This document shows positions 10,346 to 21,200 of a stretch of DNA of 64,000 bases, piece by piece; position 1 is the first letter of the stretch, and each line of letters opens with the position of its first letter. Below the pieces are notes generated by a model. That model worked only from the letters and a program-made list of their open reading frames with translations. It made no database searches and was not told the origin of the DNA. Where the stretch lies: assembly GCA_029204225.1 (NCBI GenBank), contig CM055096.1, positions 38,009,003 to 38,073,002 of the forward strand, read 5' to 3'. Both the position numbers and the translations under genes were made by a program. The DNA is from Diphasiastrum complanatum (lineage: Eukaryota > Streptophyta > Lycopodiopsida > Lycopodiales > Lycopodiaceae).

Positions 10346-11348
10346 TGCTGGAAAGAGGTGTGAAAAGGATAGGTCAAATAGAATCGAAGAAAAAAATTTG
10401 AACGACAAGAAAGAAAACTTATCGTGCGCATCGGAATAAACTATCTTCCTCAATCTCTATGCATGACTATGCCTATCAATTTTGAACAAATCAATAGTGA
10501 TAAAAATCATGTTTGATCTTATAGTAACTAACTTTGAGATCATTAATACTATAGTGATTACGTAGCCAAACATTAAAACATTGAATTATCAGACAAACAA
10601 TCAGTCGCAAAGAATTACAGAAATGCATACATTATGAGACGAACCTGAATGCAATAAGAAGATAGTATTGATTCAGTATGAAAATGAAACAAATGTAAAT
10701 GAGTACAACAAGTTTGCGGATCGAAGCCGCGTACTCTAAGCTATTTCTGAGCGGCTAAATAAAAGTCTGAATTAAGCGCAATTACAGATAAGTAGCTAGC
10801 ACAATAGCAATCTCTAATCGACTCTAAAGAATTGAGCTAGAATGCTCAAGAGTGTTCAAGCTCGCAAGCTTGAGAGAGAGAATCTAACTATTCAATACTT
10901 GATGATTGATCTTCATGCTTCAATGCTTAATAGCTAAGATGTAGGAATATGAACAACTATTTATATTAAGTGATAAGGTCATCAAATGCGTCATCCAGTT
11001 GGCTGTGATGTGCTGGTATCCATCCAGTTAAGACTTCTCAGAAATTACTTGTTGATGAATTAATGCAAGTCGGTGGCTTTGGTCGTAAACAGTTTGTCTG
11101 CAGATTTGAACGTAAGTTGTTACTCTGTAGAAATGAACATAAACTGTCATGCAAAAAATATGAAGGTCTTTGCCACCGTCATTTCCTTAACATTTCAGGC
11201 ATCTGACATTTTGCGAAAAAGTCAAAGTGAGAGGAAAAATCCAAAGACGAAAATGCCAATACTGTGAGTTGTTTTCAAGTAGTTATGCAGACTGTGTAAA
11301 AACACAAAGAAATCTGCAGGTCTGAGTTAGTAGGAGAATAATTCAACA
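10346..11348 (-). repeat. A2 3' LTR (1,003 bp)
   Basis: Runs from TGCTGG to TTCAACA on the plus strand and matches the A1 LTR along its length. The adjacent CTCCCTCTT is the polypurine tract on the minus strand. TATA-like TATAAATA lies at 10959-10966. Confidence 0.9.
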
Positions 11349-11822
11349 CTCCCTCTTAATTTGAATCCATGAATGCCTTGACCTTTAGGCTTAGTTCTGC
11401 ACAAAACTTTCTGTGTGTATCCAAGCTTGATGCTTTGGTAAAAATATTTGATGTCATATCTTGCATTCAACAGTATTGCAATCTGACCTCTTGTCGAGAA
11501 TTTTGCTTCTGACGTAGTGATACTTGAGTTCAATGTCCTTACTCCTAGAAAAAATCTGGGGTGGGTTGGCTGACAAGGCAATGGCACATTGATAATCACA
11601 AAATAGTAATGCCGGAGCATATTGATTCAGACTGATATTTGAAAATAAGTTTCTCAACCAAATTGCTTCCTTTGTAGTTTGTGAGTCTGCGATATACTCT
11701 GCTTCTATACAAGATAGAGCTATCAAAGATTGCTTGCGTTTGTTCCAGGAAATAGGACCATTGTTGAGGAAGAATGTAAATCCAGAAGTGGATTTACGGG
11801 TGTCTGTATCTCCTGCACAACT
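11349..11822 (-). pseudogene. A2 RNase H C-terminal part
   Basis: Minus-strand fragments IALSCIEAEYIADSQTTKEAIWL and RSKDIELKYHYVRSKIL are the C-terminal RNase H motifs seen also in A1 at 6380-6590. The gene is cut at 11822 by the B1 LTR. Confidence 0.8.
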
Positions 11823-12541
11823 TGTTGGATTTATCTCCTCTGCTCTCCCAAATCCTATATTAATCTGCCTCTATTCATGCTGTTGCATTTTTATTCCTAT
11901 TGTCGCACAGTCTGCATATTTGAACTGTTTGTCGCTACAGTTTGGATTTTTACTCGGGAATTTCCGCAGGCGAAAAACTCGACACTGTCACCTTTTCACC
12001 TTTGGGCCATCCCGAGCAACCAAGTGTTTTGTGACACTTCCAAAAAGCGATAGTTGCGCAATCTGCATAAATACAAGTAAATCTGAACATGCGAAAAATG
12101 CGAAAATGTGACACTGCATTTTTACACGCAATTTATGACAGGCGAAAAATGCGACACTGCCCATACAAATACGGACGGTGCCCTACAAATTCCGACGGTG
12201 CCCTTATAGAAAGACAAAGATACCTTACAAATGATTTTCTAAGTCATTGGATGGGGTGTCACAATTTTTGCATTTTCATCAATGTCAATTTTAGCAAAGC
12301 CCGACGTCGCGGCCTTGTCACGCTTGTTCTATGCACTGTGCAATCAGATTTGACAACAACAACAGCCACCCACGATGTCCTACAGACAGCACAATCACTT
12401 TTGTACCTTCTTCATCTGTAAAATTTATGTATATAGTGAATACCATTTTGGTATTCACATAGCAGAAGATAAAATGAAGCATGATCTGTAATTCAGAGAC
12501 AGACATTGTAGATGCCTTCACGCATTGATTCCTTCTCTCAG
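11823..12541 (+). repeat. B1 5' LTR, 3'-truncated
   Basis: Matches the 15627-16389 LTR base for base over long stretches up to CTTCTCTCAG at 12541, after which one copy continues as LTR and this one enters gag. A TATA-like TATGTATATAG sits at 12426-12436. Confidence 0.85.
12426..12436 (+). promoter_or_regulatory. TATA box of the B-family LTR
   Basis: TATGTATATAG occurs at the equivalent point of the other B LTRs (16205-16215 plus; 19931-19941 minus), consistent with a U3 promoter core. Confidence 0.45.
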
Positions 12542-12780
12542 AAAGGCCCGAAGCAATCAAAGCAAGACTAGAAACCAACACAACACAAAGAACAGTCAAA
12601 TTTGCATACTAAGAAGAAGCTATTCTGCAAGAGAAACAACCACGAGATTCAAGACTGCCGGATACTACAAGCAAAGAACAACAACAAATGCAGCTACAGA
12701 AGCTCCACAGTCCATTCAAGAAGCGGATCATGATGCTTTCATGACTAGCCATCAAGGAGCATCCAACGATAGTTCTTAGT
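12542..12780 (+). pseudogene. B1 gag C-terminus with zinc knuckle remnant
   Basis: Reads KGPKQSKQD, a lysine/glutamine-rich linker, then a decayed CCHC (CKRNNHEIQDC) matching the A2 gag end near 18910-18960. The gag N-terminal domain is missing because the 5' LTR is fused straight to it. Confidence 0.7.
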
Positions 12781-13560
12781 TTTTGGGTTCTGGTGCCACT
12801 CAGCATATGACCAGCCTCATTGGCTGTTTTGAGTCCTATACACCCTACATTACCAACAAATATGTTCACCTTGGCGATAATAACACACAAGCTATTAAAG
12901 GTGAAGGTACTCTAAGATTAAGCTTTGCAAATGATCAATCTAAGCTACTTTCTAAAATATGTACCCAATCTGTCTACAAATCTGCTCTCTATAAGCAGAA
13001 TCACAAATCTAGGACATAAAGTAGAATTCAAATGTGATCAATGCAAAGTAATTGATAGACAGGCAAGATCCTAGCACTCGAAAAGAGGCATGGATACTTG
13101 TATAGATTAAGTCATTGCTTTTCTACCTCTAGTCAGGCGCTCAGTACTTCCATTCAAGCAAATAAAAGTATACTTTAGCATTATAGGCTTGGTCACTTGA
13201 ATCATGCTTCTGTACAACAAATGTCTAAACATTTTATTGTTCTTGATCTAGACTATTCTGATAATAAAGTTGAGTTACCTGTCTGTCAAGACTGTTTAGT
13301 TGGTAAACAGACTAGGAAACCATTTAGATCAAGCCATCAACATACTGCAAGAGGATTGTTAGATGTTGTACATATAGACATTTGTGGCCTGATGCAGAAT
13401 CATTCTCTGAAGGATGCAAAGTATTTCATAACTTTTAATGATGAATTCTCCAGAAGGAATATGGTGTATTTTACCAAGAATAAATCAGAAGCTTTCAATT
13501 GCTTCAGAATCTTCAAGAAGCGTGCAGAGAAAGAGAATGGAAGGATGAGGCCTGAGGTCT
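12781..13560 (+). pseudogene. B1 protease, GAG-pre-integrase and integrase N-terminus
   Basis: Starts with the protease site FLGSGATQHMT, in which the catalytic aspartate is replaced by glycine and a preceding Trp codon is TAG. Then come YVHLGDNNTQAIKGEG, an HHCC-type segment (YRLGHLNHASV ... CQDCLVGKQTRKP) and the integrase start VVHIDICGLM, which keeps the first catalytic aspartate, followed by KYFITFNDEFSRR. A frameshift occurs near 13550. Confidence 0.82.
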
Positions 13561-14330
13561 GACAATGGTGTAGAGTACATCTCTACTGAATTTGAGTATT
13601 GCTAGAGCCAAGACATTGAGCAACAATTTATCACTCCTTATAGTCCTCAATCGAATGGCTTGGCCGAGAGGAAGAACCGTACTTTGGTTGAATCAGCTAA
13701 ATGTATGCTAGCGCATGCATCACTGCCCAAGAGCTTATGGGTCGAAGTTGTTTCCACTGCAACTTACGTCCGGAATAGATGTTGAAGGCCCTCTCAGACA
13801 GAACACCCCATGAGGTGTGGATAGACTCTAAGCCTTCTATGAAAAACCTACGAGTGTTCGAATGCATCGACTACATGTAGATCCCGATAGAGACGAGAAA
13901 GAAATTCGACTTTCAAGGTATTAAGACCATCTTGATTGGATACACTTCATCTGATAACACACACAAGCTGTATGGTCCCGATACCCAGCAAATCTTGTTC
14001 AGCCAGGATATAGTCTTTATCGAGGATCAATTCATCGACATCAAAGGCAAAGATATTGTTCCAAGAGAACCTTTATCGCCTGCCATTGACAGAGAGTATT
14101 TCTCTCTGATCAAGAACCAGACGTGGTCATTAGTTTAAGCTCCTACTGACTACAATATCATCGATTGCAAATGGATTTTTAAGATCAAGTACAATGCCAA
14201 TGGAGTGATTGATCGAAGGAAGGCAAGACTGGTAGCACGAGAATTCAATCAGATGCCCAACGTTGACTATAGTCAGATCCCCAACCCTAAACCCTAAACC
14301 CAAAGTCAAGCATTCATCGATCTGAGCCCT
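13560..14330 (+). pseudogene. B1 integrase C-terminal half and RT N-terminus
   Basis: Decayed frames show LRSDNG-EYIS, FITPYSPQSNGLAERKNRTL with the third catalytic glutamate, then the linker and RT start (LIKNQTWSLV, DCKWIFKIKYNANG). At 14281-14302 the RT frame is interrupted by telomere-like CCCTAAA repeats. Confidence 0.78.
14281..14302 (+). repeat. Short interstitial telomere motif (CCCTAAA units)
   Basis: Two full CCCTAAA units plus partial ones occupy a spot where B2 has ordinary RT sequence (21630-21655 on the minus strand). The RT reads on normally on both sides (VDYSQI before, HSSI after). Confidence 0.85.
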
Positions 14331-14334
14331 CCTA

Positions 14335-15619
14335 TCATATGCTGCTGCAGCCGACCTTGAAGTGCATCAACTTGATGTGCAAACAGCTTATCTGAATGAA
14401 GTTATAGAATAAGACATCTACATGATCCAGCCCGAAGGGCATATTTTGGAAGGTATGAAGAATCATGTCTGTAAACTCCATAAGGCACTTTATTGCTTGA
14501 AACAATCTGCCAAGTCTTGGTTTCAGAGGATCAACATATTTCTCATCGAATAAGGTTTTCAACCAAGCACTGTTGATTGCAACGTCTATTCCAAGTCAGT
14601 GTAGCAATCCTTCATTATCATCACCTTATACGTGGATGATACGTTGTTTTTCAACAACAATACCAATTTGGTTAAGGATGCTAAACATATGTTGTTTTCT
14701 GAGTTCGACATAACTAAATGAAGCTCACTTCTGTGTGGGCATTCAAATCCACAGAAACAAAACGAGACGACTGATTTATATCACTCAACAAAGGTATCTT
14801 CACAATGTCCTTGACATATATAATCTAATGAACTGTAAGTTAGCTCACCCACCGATGGATCCAAGCCTGCGTTTGTCAAAGGACCAATGTCCCCAGACCA
14901 AGTAGGAAGAGGAACAAATGAGAGAGTATCATTATCAATCGATACTTGGATCTCTCATGTACGCAATGGTTTGTACAAGACCTGACATCTCTTTTGCGGT
15001 AAGCTCACTCAGCCAATATATGGCTAATCTTGGCATTACCCATTGGAAGGCTCTCATAAGAGTCATGAAGTATATTCGAGCTACCATAGACCAGTGCATC
15101 TGCTATGGAGAAGTCAACAATGACAATCTCCATCAACTCAGTGGATACTCTGATGCAAGCTGGGGAGGAGATATAGACAATCGTAAGTCCACATCCGGAT
15201 TTACATTCTTCTTCAACGACGGTCCTATTTCATGGAACAGTCGTAAGCAAACCTCTATCGCTCTTTCATCTACATAAGCAGAATTCATTTATGCTTCTCA
15301 ATCCATTAAAGAAGCGTTTTGGTTGAGAAATTTATTGTCAGACATTAGTTTGTATCAGTACAGCCCTACAATCATATTATGTGATAATCATAGTGCTATT
15401 GCCTTATCGGCCAATCCTAGATTTCACTCTAGGAGTAAGCACATTGAAATTCGATATCACTATATTAGGGGCAAGGTTCTCAACAAGGAGGTAAGCTTAA
15501 CGTACTGTAGAACCCAAGACATGGTTGCAGATATTTTTACAAAGACAATAAGTGTTAATGCACACAAGTTTTGTGCATTGCTTAGTCTGAAGATCAAGGC
15601 ATTCATGGATCCAGATTAA
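14335..15619 (+). pseudogene. B1 reverse transcriptase palm to RNase H
   Basis: Contains TLYVDDTLFF near 14625-14655 (palm aspartates kept), ILGSLMYAMVCTRPDISFAVSSL at 14935-15005, GYSDASWGGD, ISWNSRKQTSIALSST and the terminal RSKHIEIRYHYIRGK, ending in MDPD with stop at 15619. Only a few stops and one or two frameshifts break it, fewer than in A1. It ends eight bases before the polypurine tract. Confidence 0.85.
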
Positions 15620-15626
15620 GGGGGGA
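15619..15626 (+). promoter_or_regulatory. B1 polypurine tract
   Basis: AGGGGGGA lies immediately before the LTR start TGTTGG, as expected for the plus-strand priming site. Confidence 0.8.
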
Positions 15627-16389
15627 TGTTGGATTTATCTCCTCTACTCTCTTAAATCCTATGTTAATCTACATCCATTCATGCTACTGCATTTTTACTC
15701 ATGTTGTCGCATAGTCTGCATATTTGAACTATTTGTCACTACAATCTGTATTTTTACTCAAGAATTTTCACAGACAAAAAACCTAACACTGTCACCTTTT
15801 CACCTTCGGGCCATCTTGAGCAACCAAGTGTTTTGCGACACTTCCAGAAAAGCCACCATTGCGCAGTCTACATAAATACAAGTAAATTTGAATAGGAGAA
15901 AAATGTGACACTGCATTTTTACACGTAATTTATGACAGTCGAAAAATATGACACTGCCCTACAAATGCCGACGGTGCTCTTATAGAAAGACGAAGGTACC
16001 TTACAAATGATTTTCTAAGGCATTGGACGGGGTGTCGCAATTTTCGCATTTTCATCAGTGTCAATTTTAGCCCGACGTCGCGGCCTCCTCACGCTCATTC
16101 TATGCACTATGCACTCAGATTTGACAACAACAACAGCCACCCACGATCTCCTATAGACAAAACAACCACTTTTGTACCTTCTTCATTTGCACACCTGTAA
16201 AATTTATGTATATAGTGAATACCATCTCAGTATTCGCATAGCAAAAAGTAGAACAAAGCATGATCTGTGATTCAGAGATAGACATTGTAGATGCCTTTGC
16301 ACATTGATTCCTTCTCTCAGACAGATTGTCAGTAATATGTTCATAACCTTTTTACAGATTGTGGTTAGCTTTGTGAAGCACGCGGTTAC
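15627..16389 (+). repeat. B1 3' LTR, truncated
   Basis: Begins TGTTGGATTTATC and matches B2's LTR to GAAGCACGCGGTTA, then passes abruptly into A2 pol. About 500 bases of LTR end are missing compared with 19240-20434. Confidence 0.85.
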
Positions 16390-17160
16390 AATTGAATGAT
16401 AAGGATACTCACGCATTGCTCCTTCTCTTCGATTGTTTGGGGACACTGGTCCTTTGATCATTTGAGACCTGGTTCCATTGGTGAGAAAGCTAACTTGCAA
16501 TTAACCAGATTATATCTGACTAACATATTGTAGATATATCTCTACTAAGTAATGTAGATCAACTTTCGATTTCTATCTCTATGGATTTGAATACCAAGGT
16601 AGAAATGAGCTTCGCCCAGATCGGTCATGTCGAATTCAAAAGATAGCATTGTCTTGTCTTCTTTTATCAAATCGATACTGTTGCTGAAGAGCAATGTGTC
16701 ATCCACGTATAAAGTGGTAAAGTATTGATCCTTTGAAACCATGCTCGAGCAGATTGCTTTAAGCCATAAAGTGCTTTATGGATTTTACACACATGATTGT
16801 GGTTACCTTCAATAATATAACCTTTGGGTTGCACCATGTAAATGTCTTATTCGATAACTCCATTAAGATATGCTATCTATACATCCATTTGATGTATTTC
16901 CAAATCTGCAGTAGCAACAAATGATAATAAAAGTCGATGAGAAGAATGCTTGACTACTGATCTGAGTGTATTCGACTTTGTATACCTGAGAAAATCCTCT
17001 GACGACAAGTCGGACTTTTCTTCTGTCAATGCTTCCGTCTGCTTTGTACTTGACTTTGAAAATCCATTTGCAATCAACTACGTTTCTGCTAGTAGGTAAT
17101 TCGACAATCGTCCATGTCTGGTTCTTGATAAGAGATGAATACTCTTTATCCATAGCCTCT
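16390..17160 (-). pseudogene. A2 reverse transcriptase
   Basis: Minus-strand blocks: DKEYSSLIKNQTWTIVELP and DCKWIFKVKYKADGSIDRRKVRLV near 17000-17153, TTLYVDDTLLFSNSIDLIKEDK near 16680-16715, then GEAHFYLGIQIHRD. The C-terminal part is lost at the B1 junction. Frame breaks occur between blocks. Confidence 0.82.
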
Positions 17161-17994
17161 TTCTAGAGATCAAAATCGAGCTGACTGATTGCCTCTTTGA
17201 CAGGCGTCAGCTCCTGGACAAGGTAGGTTGCAGACTCGTCGATATACCTGATAGGTGGTCTACTAGTTCTTGATGATCTTATGGAAAATAGAGGAAGTTG
17301 ATCATTTTCATCATATTGTAGTTGTTGAATTGCAACATCATCATCTTTGGATTCATCGTTGATATGTTCTTCATCGAAAGTAGATGAGCTTGGACCTTCA
17401 ATGAGAATAGTCGACTAAGGAACCTCAAATTTCAATATGTGTCGGACGAGTCAGATAAGTCGGCTACATGGGCTTTGTCTTTTCCCTTGAGGTCAATAAA
17501 CTGATCTTCAATGAAGATGACATCCCGGCTAGTGAATATCTTCGACTCGATAGGATCAAATAACTTGTAAGCTTGATCTGAAGTAGTGTAGCTGATGAAG
17601 ATACATTTGATACTCTAGAAGTCGAGCTTCTTTCTGAGATCATGAGGAATCTGCACATAAGCAATACATCCAAAAACTCATAAGTTTGATAAAGAAGGTT
17701 TGGTACCTATCCAAACTTCGAATGGTGTTTTGTCCGAGAAACCTTTAGTAGGACATCTATTCTGAATATAGTTTGCTGTTAAAACACCTTCAACCCAGAA
17801 GGACTACGGAAGTGACGCATGTGATAACATGCACTTTGTCGATTCAACTAAAGTTCTGTTCTTTCTCTCAGCAAGACCATTTGACTGAGGGAATAGAAGG
17901 TAATGTATTGTTGTTCAATGTCGTTGTTAAGACAATACTCTTTAATTTCGGTGGAGATATATTCTCCCCCATTGTCGGACCTCAGTGCTTTGAT
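17160..17994 (-). pseudogene. A2 integrase C-terminal region and linker
   Basis: Broken frames show the linker before RT (acidic, serine-rich, as in A1 at 7850-8000) and the integrase C-terminal segment equivalent to A1 8050-8500, including NGLAERKNRTL-like sequence near 17840-17880. Confidence 0.65.
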
Positions 17995-18891
17995 TCATTT
18001 TCCAGTTTGATTTTTTGTATGCTCTTTGAATTGTCTGAACTTGAAGAAAGCTTTTAATTTCTGCTTAATGAAGTAAACATTTGTTCTTTTAGAGAATTCG
18101 TCAATAAAGGTATTGAAATACTTTGCACCTAGCAATGATGGAGTTTGCATATGTCCACATATATATGAATGAACAACATCTAACAAATTTTTTATTGCAT
18201 GCCTATGACTCGATCTAAAAGGAATCCTAGTCTGCTTTCCAAGGATGCAGCTATGGCAGACAAGGAGATCGACTTTGCCAGAAAGATAGTCAAGATCAAG
18301 TGCTAGGGATTGTCTGGAGATGTTCGAAACAGATGCATAATTCAAGTGTCCTAAGCGATGATGCCATAGTAATGCTTTATTGACAAGAACATAGGCTTTC
18401 AAGGCTTGACCAGTATCAGAATAACAATGTGCCAATTTGTATAAGTATCCATGTGTCTTGTCGAGTGCAAGGATCTTATTACTCCTATCAATAATTCTGC
18501 ATTGATCAGACTCAAACTCCACCTTATGACCTAAATCTGTAATTCTACTTACTGATAATAAATTTGTAGAGAGTTTAGGAACATACAAGACTTTTGACAG
18601 TAGTTTGAATTGATCATGCTGGAATCTTAATCTTACAGTATCTTCACCTTCGATAGTGTGAGTGCTATCATCACCAAAATGAACATACTTCTTTGTGCTG
18701 TAAGGCATATAGGAATGGAAAATCTCACAATGATTGGTCATATGTTGAGTAGATCCAGAATCCAAAAACCATGAATCATCCGAATTCGCGTATTTGTTTC
18801 TGACCATCAAAATGTCTTTGTCCATTTCGACTTCAGGAGATGTTATAAATGTATTTGCTTGTTGATCAGGTTGCTTGGTTGCATTCTTCAC
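17995..18891 (-). CDS. A2 protease to integrase core, long open frame
   Basis: A 298-codon open frame, the best preserved piece of A2. Order: protease site WFLDSGSTQHMT near residue 41-52 with the catalytic aspartate kept, the GAG-pre-integrase segment (KVLYVPKLSTNLLSVSRI), the zinc-binding HHRLGHLNYAS ... CHSCILGKQTR at about residue 168-211, then the integrase start VVHSYICG, in which the usual first catalytic aspartate of HSDICG is Tyr, and TFIDEFSKRTNVYF. The integrase is therefore predicted inactive although the frame is open. Confidence 0.85.
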   Translation of the reverse strand: MKNATKQPDQQANTFITSPEVEMDKDILMVRNKYANSDDSWFLDSGSTQHMTNHCEIFHSYMPYSTKKYVHFGDDSTHTIEGEDTVRLRFQHDQFKLLSKVLYVPKLSTNLLSVSRITDLGHKVEFESDQCRIIDRSNKILALDKTHGYLYKLAHCYSDTGQALKAYVLVNKALLWHHRLGHLNYASVSNISRQSLALDLDYLSGKVDLLVCHSCILGKQTRIPFRSSHRHAIKNLLDVVHSYICGHMQTPSLLGAKYFNTFIDEFSKRTNVYFIKQKLKAFFKFRQFKEHTKNQTGK

Positions 18892-18909
18892 TTTGAGAAT
18901 TCGGCAATC

Positions 18910-19239
18910 CTAGATCTCATGGTTATTGCCATTGCAATACCTGCAAAACATCTTTATTTTCAACAAATGTGGATTTGATGATTGTTCTTGACTTTGAGTC
19001 TGTTTCTGATTCGATGTAGACTGCTTGGAGCTTTTATGCTTCTGTCGTTTCGATACCTTGTTGACATATAGAGCATGAGACAAAGTGTCTTGACTTCTTC
19101 GATTATCTTCTTGCAGCAACATAGTGATAACTATGGTAAGAGTTAAATCTGAGTATGTCGTGATGATCATCACCCAATTCTCATATGTAGAGGGCAAGCT
19201 TGAAAGCAATGTCATAATTGCATCTTGATCGTCTACGAC
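18910..19239 (-). pseudogene. A2 gag C-terminal half with zinc knuckle
   Basis: Shows SLPSTYENWVMIITT, a Lys/Gln/Ser-rich linker and the knuckle CRYCNGNNHEI-DC, in which one codon is TAG. It is cut at 19239 by the B2 LTR within gag, and the N-terminal half is not recovered on the far side. Confidence 0.8.
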
Positions 19240-20434
19240 TGTTGGAAAGAGGGGGTGAAACGAAGATAACTAAAAAAGAAACGAACACGAAGCGAACTCG
19301 AAAAGAAATGAACTCGAATGGAAAATGTTTGTGGGCAACATTATAAGCTATCTCACTCTTTCCTCAAGCATGACTATGCCTATCAATCTCGAACAAAACA
19401 TTAGATAGAAATCACGTTCGATCTGATTACATAGCCAAACAATAAGCATCAAAACATCAGACAAATAATTTGTCGCAAACAGTTAGACAAATTATTAGTC
19501 GCTAACTACTCACGAAGAGCTAGACTAATAATCAGTCGTGAACAACTAGACTAATAGTAATTCACGAAGAGCAGACAACAAGTTTAAGTAATTAGAAAGC
19601 CAGATAGAACGTAGAAAAGCATTGCAATATTGAGACAAATCTGAACGCAGAACAACAGAGCTATAATCAGATTAAGTATAATGAAATATACAGATTCATA
19701 ATGCAGGTGAGCACAAAACAATAGCGGACATAACCACGTGCTTCACAAAGCTAATCACACAATCTGTAAAGGTGATGAATCTATTATTGACAATACATCT
19801 AGAAGAAAAGAATCAATGCACGAAGACATCTATGATGTCTATCTCTGATTATCAGTGATGTTTCGTTCTCTCTTCTGTTCTATTCTAGTGTCGTTCTAAT
19901 ACAGTTGTCTGAATACGCAGATGGTATTCAATATATACATAATTTTATAGGTGTGTAGATGAAGAAGGTACAAAAGTGGTTGTAATGTCTATGGGAGATC
20001 GTGGGTGGCTGCTGTCATTGTCAAATCTGATTGCAGAGTGCATGGGATGAGCGTGAGAAGGCCGGCCTTCGCTAAAATTAACGTTGACGAATATGCAGAA
20101 AATATGACACTGACAAGTGTCTTAAAAATTGATTTACAAGGTACCTTCGCTTTTCTACAAGGACACCTTTGGCATCTATAGGACACCTTTGGTATTTGTA
20201 GGGCAGTGCCATCTTTTTCGCCTGTCATTAATTATGTGTAAAAACAAAGTGTCGTCTTTTTTGCCTTTTTCACCTGTGGAAATCCCCGAGTAAAAATGCA
20301 GACAGTCACGTTTTTTGCTTGTCTTATTTTACATGTAAATATGCAGACGATGCAACAACACAAGTAAAATACAGCAGCATGAATGGAGGCAGATTAACAT
20401 AGGATTTAGGAGAGTAGAGGAGATAAATCCGACA
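19240..20434 (-). repeat. B2 3' LTR (complete, 1,195 bp)
   Basis: Bounded TGTTGG...CCGACA on the plus strand and followed by the polypurine tract (CCCCCCCTTAA on plus). It is the only full-length B LTR here and shows what B1 lacks. Confidence 0.88.
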
Positions 20435-20441
20435 CCCCCCC

Positions 20442-21200
20442 TTAATTTGGATCCATGAATGCATTGATTTTCACACTAAGCAATGCACAAAACTTGTTGT
20501 GTGCATTAACACTTAATGCCTTTGTGAATATATCTGCCACCATGTCCAGCGTTCTACAGTACGTTAAGCTTATCTCCTTATTGAGAATCTTGCCCCTAAT
20601 GTAGTGATATCGGATTTCAATGTGCTTACTCTTAGAGTGAAATCTAGGGTTGGCCAATAAGGCAATAGCACTTTGATTATCACATAATTTAATTGTTGGG
20701 CTGTATTGATACAAACTAATGTCTGACAATAAATTTCTCAACCAAAACACTTCTTTAATATATTGAGAAGCAGCAATGTATTTTGCTTATGTAGATGAAA
20801 GAGCGATAGAGGTTTGCTTACGACTGTTCCATGAGATAGGACCACCGTTGAAGAAGAATGTAAATTCAGATGTGGACTTACGATTGTCTACATCTCCTCC
20901 CCAGCTTGCATCAATATATCCACTAAGTTGATAAAGATTGTCATTGCTGACTTCTCCATAGCAGATGCACTGGTCCATGGTAGTTCGAATGTACCTCATG
21001 ACTCTTATGAGAGCCTTCCAATGGGTAATGCCATATATTGGCTGAGTGAGCTTACTGCAAAAGAGATGTCAGGTTTTGTACAGACCATTGTGTACATGAG
21101 AGATCCAAGTATTCATAAGATACTCTCTCATCTGCTCCTCTTCCTGCTTGGTCTAGGGACATTGGTCCTTTGAGAAACGCAGGCCTGGATTCATTGGTGA
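20442..21200 (-). pseudogene. B2 RNase H and RT connection
   Basis: FWLRNLLSDISLYQYSPT with RSKHIEIRYHYIRGKILN at 20610-20650, and GYIDASWGGDVDNRKSTSEF plus ISWNSRKQTSIALSST at 20787-20950. The GSLMYAMVCT-type segment lies near 21090. Few stops. Confidence 0.85.

Larger units (their letters stand above)
11823..16389 (+). mobile_element. Ty1/copia B1, nested in A2
   Basis: Plus-strand copia element with LTR copies at 11823-12541 and 15627-16389, both starting TGTTGGATTTATCTCC and both lacking the LTR 3' end seen in B2 (19240 side). Between them lie the gag end, protease, integrase, RT and RNase H. The primer site and gag N-terminus are absent. It is dead: the protease catalytic site reads LGSGAT rather than LDSGAT, and many stops are present. 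Confidence 0.88.

Noticed and set aside
11073-11267. A 64-codon plus-strand frame, also present at 24396-24677
   Set aside because: Both copies lie inside A-family LTRs on the strand opposite to transcription, and the A1 LTR copy is broken, so similarity reflects LTR homology rather than a gene.
11730-12111. Plus-strand frames of 107 and 125 codons
   Set aside because: They cross the A2/B1 junction and the B LTR; no protein domain.
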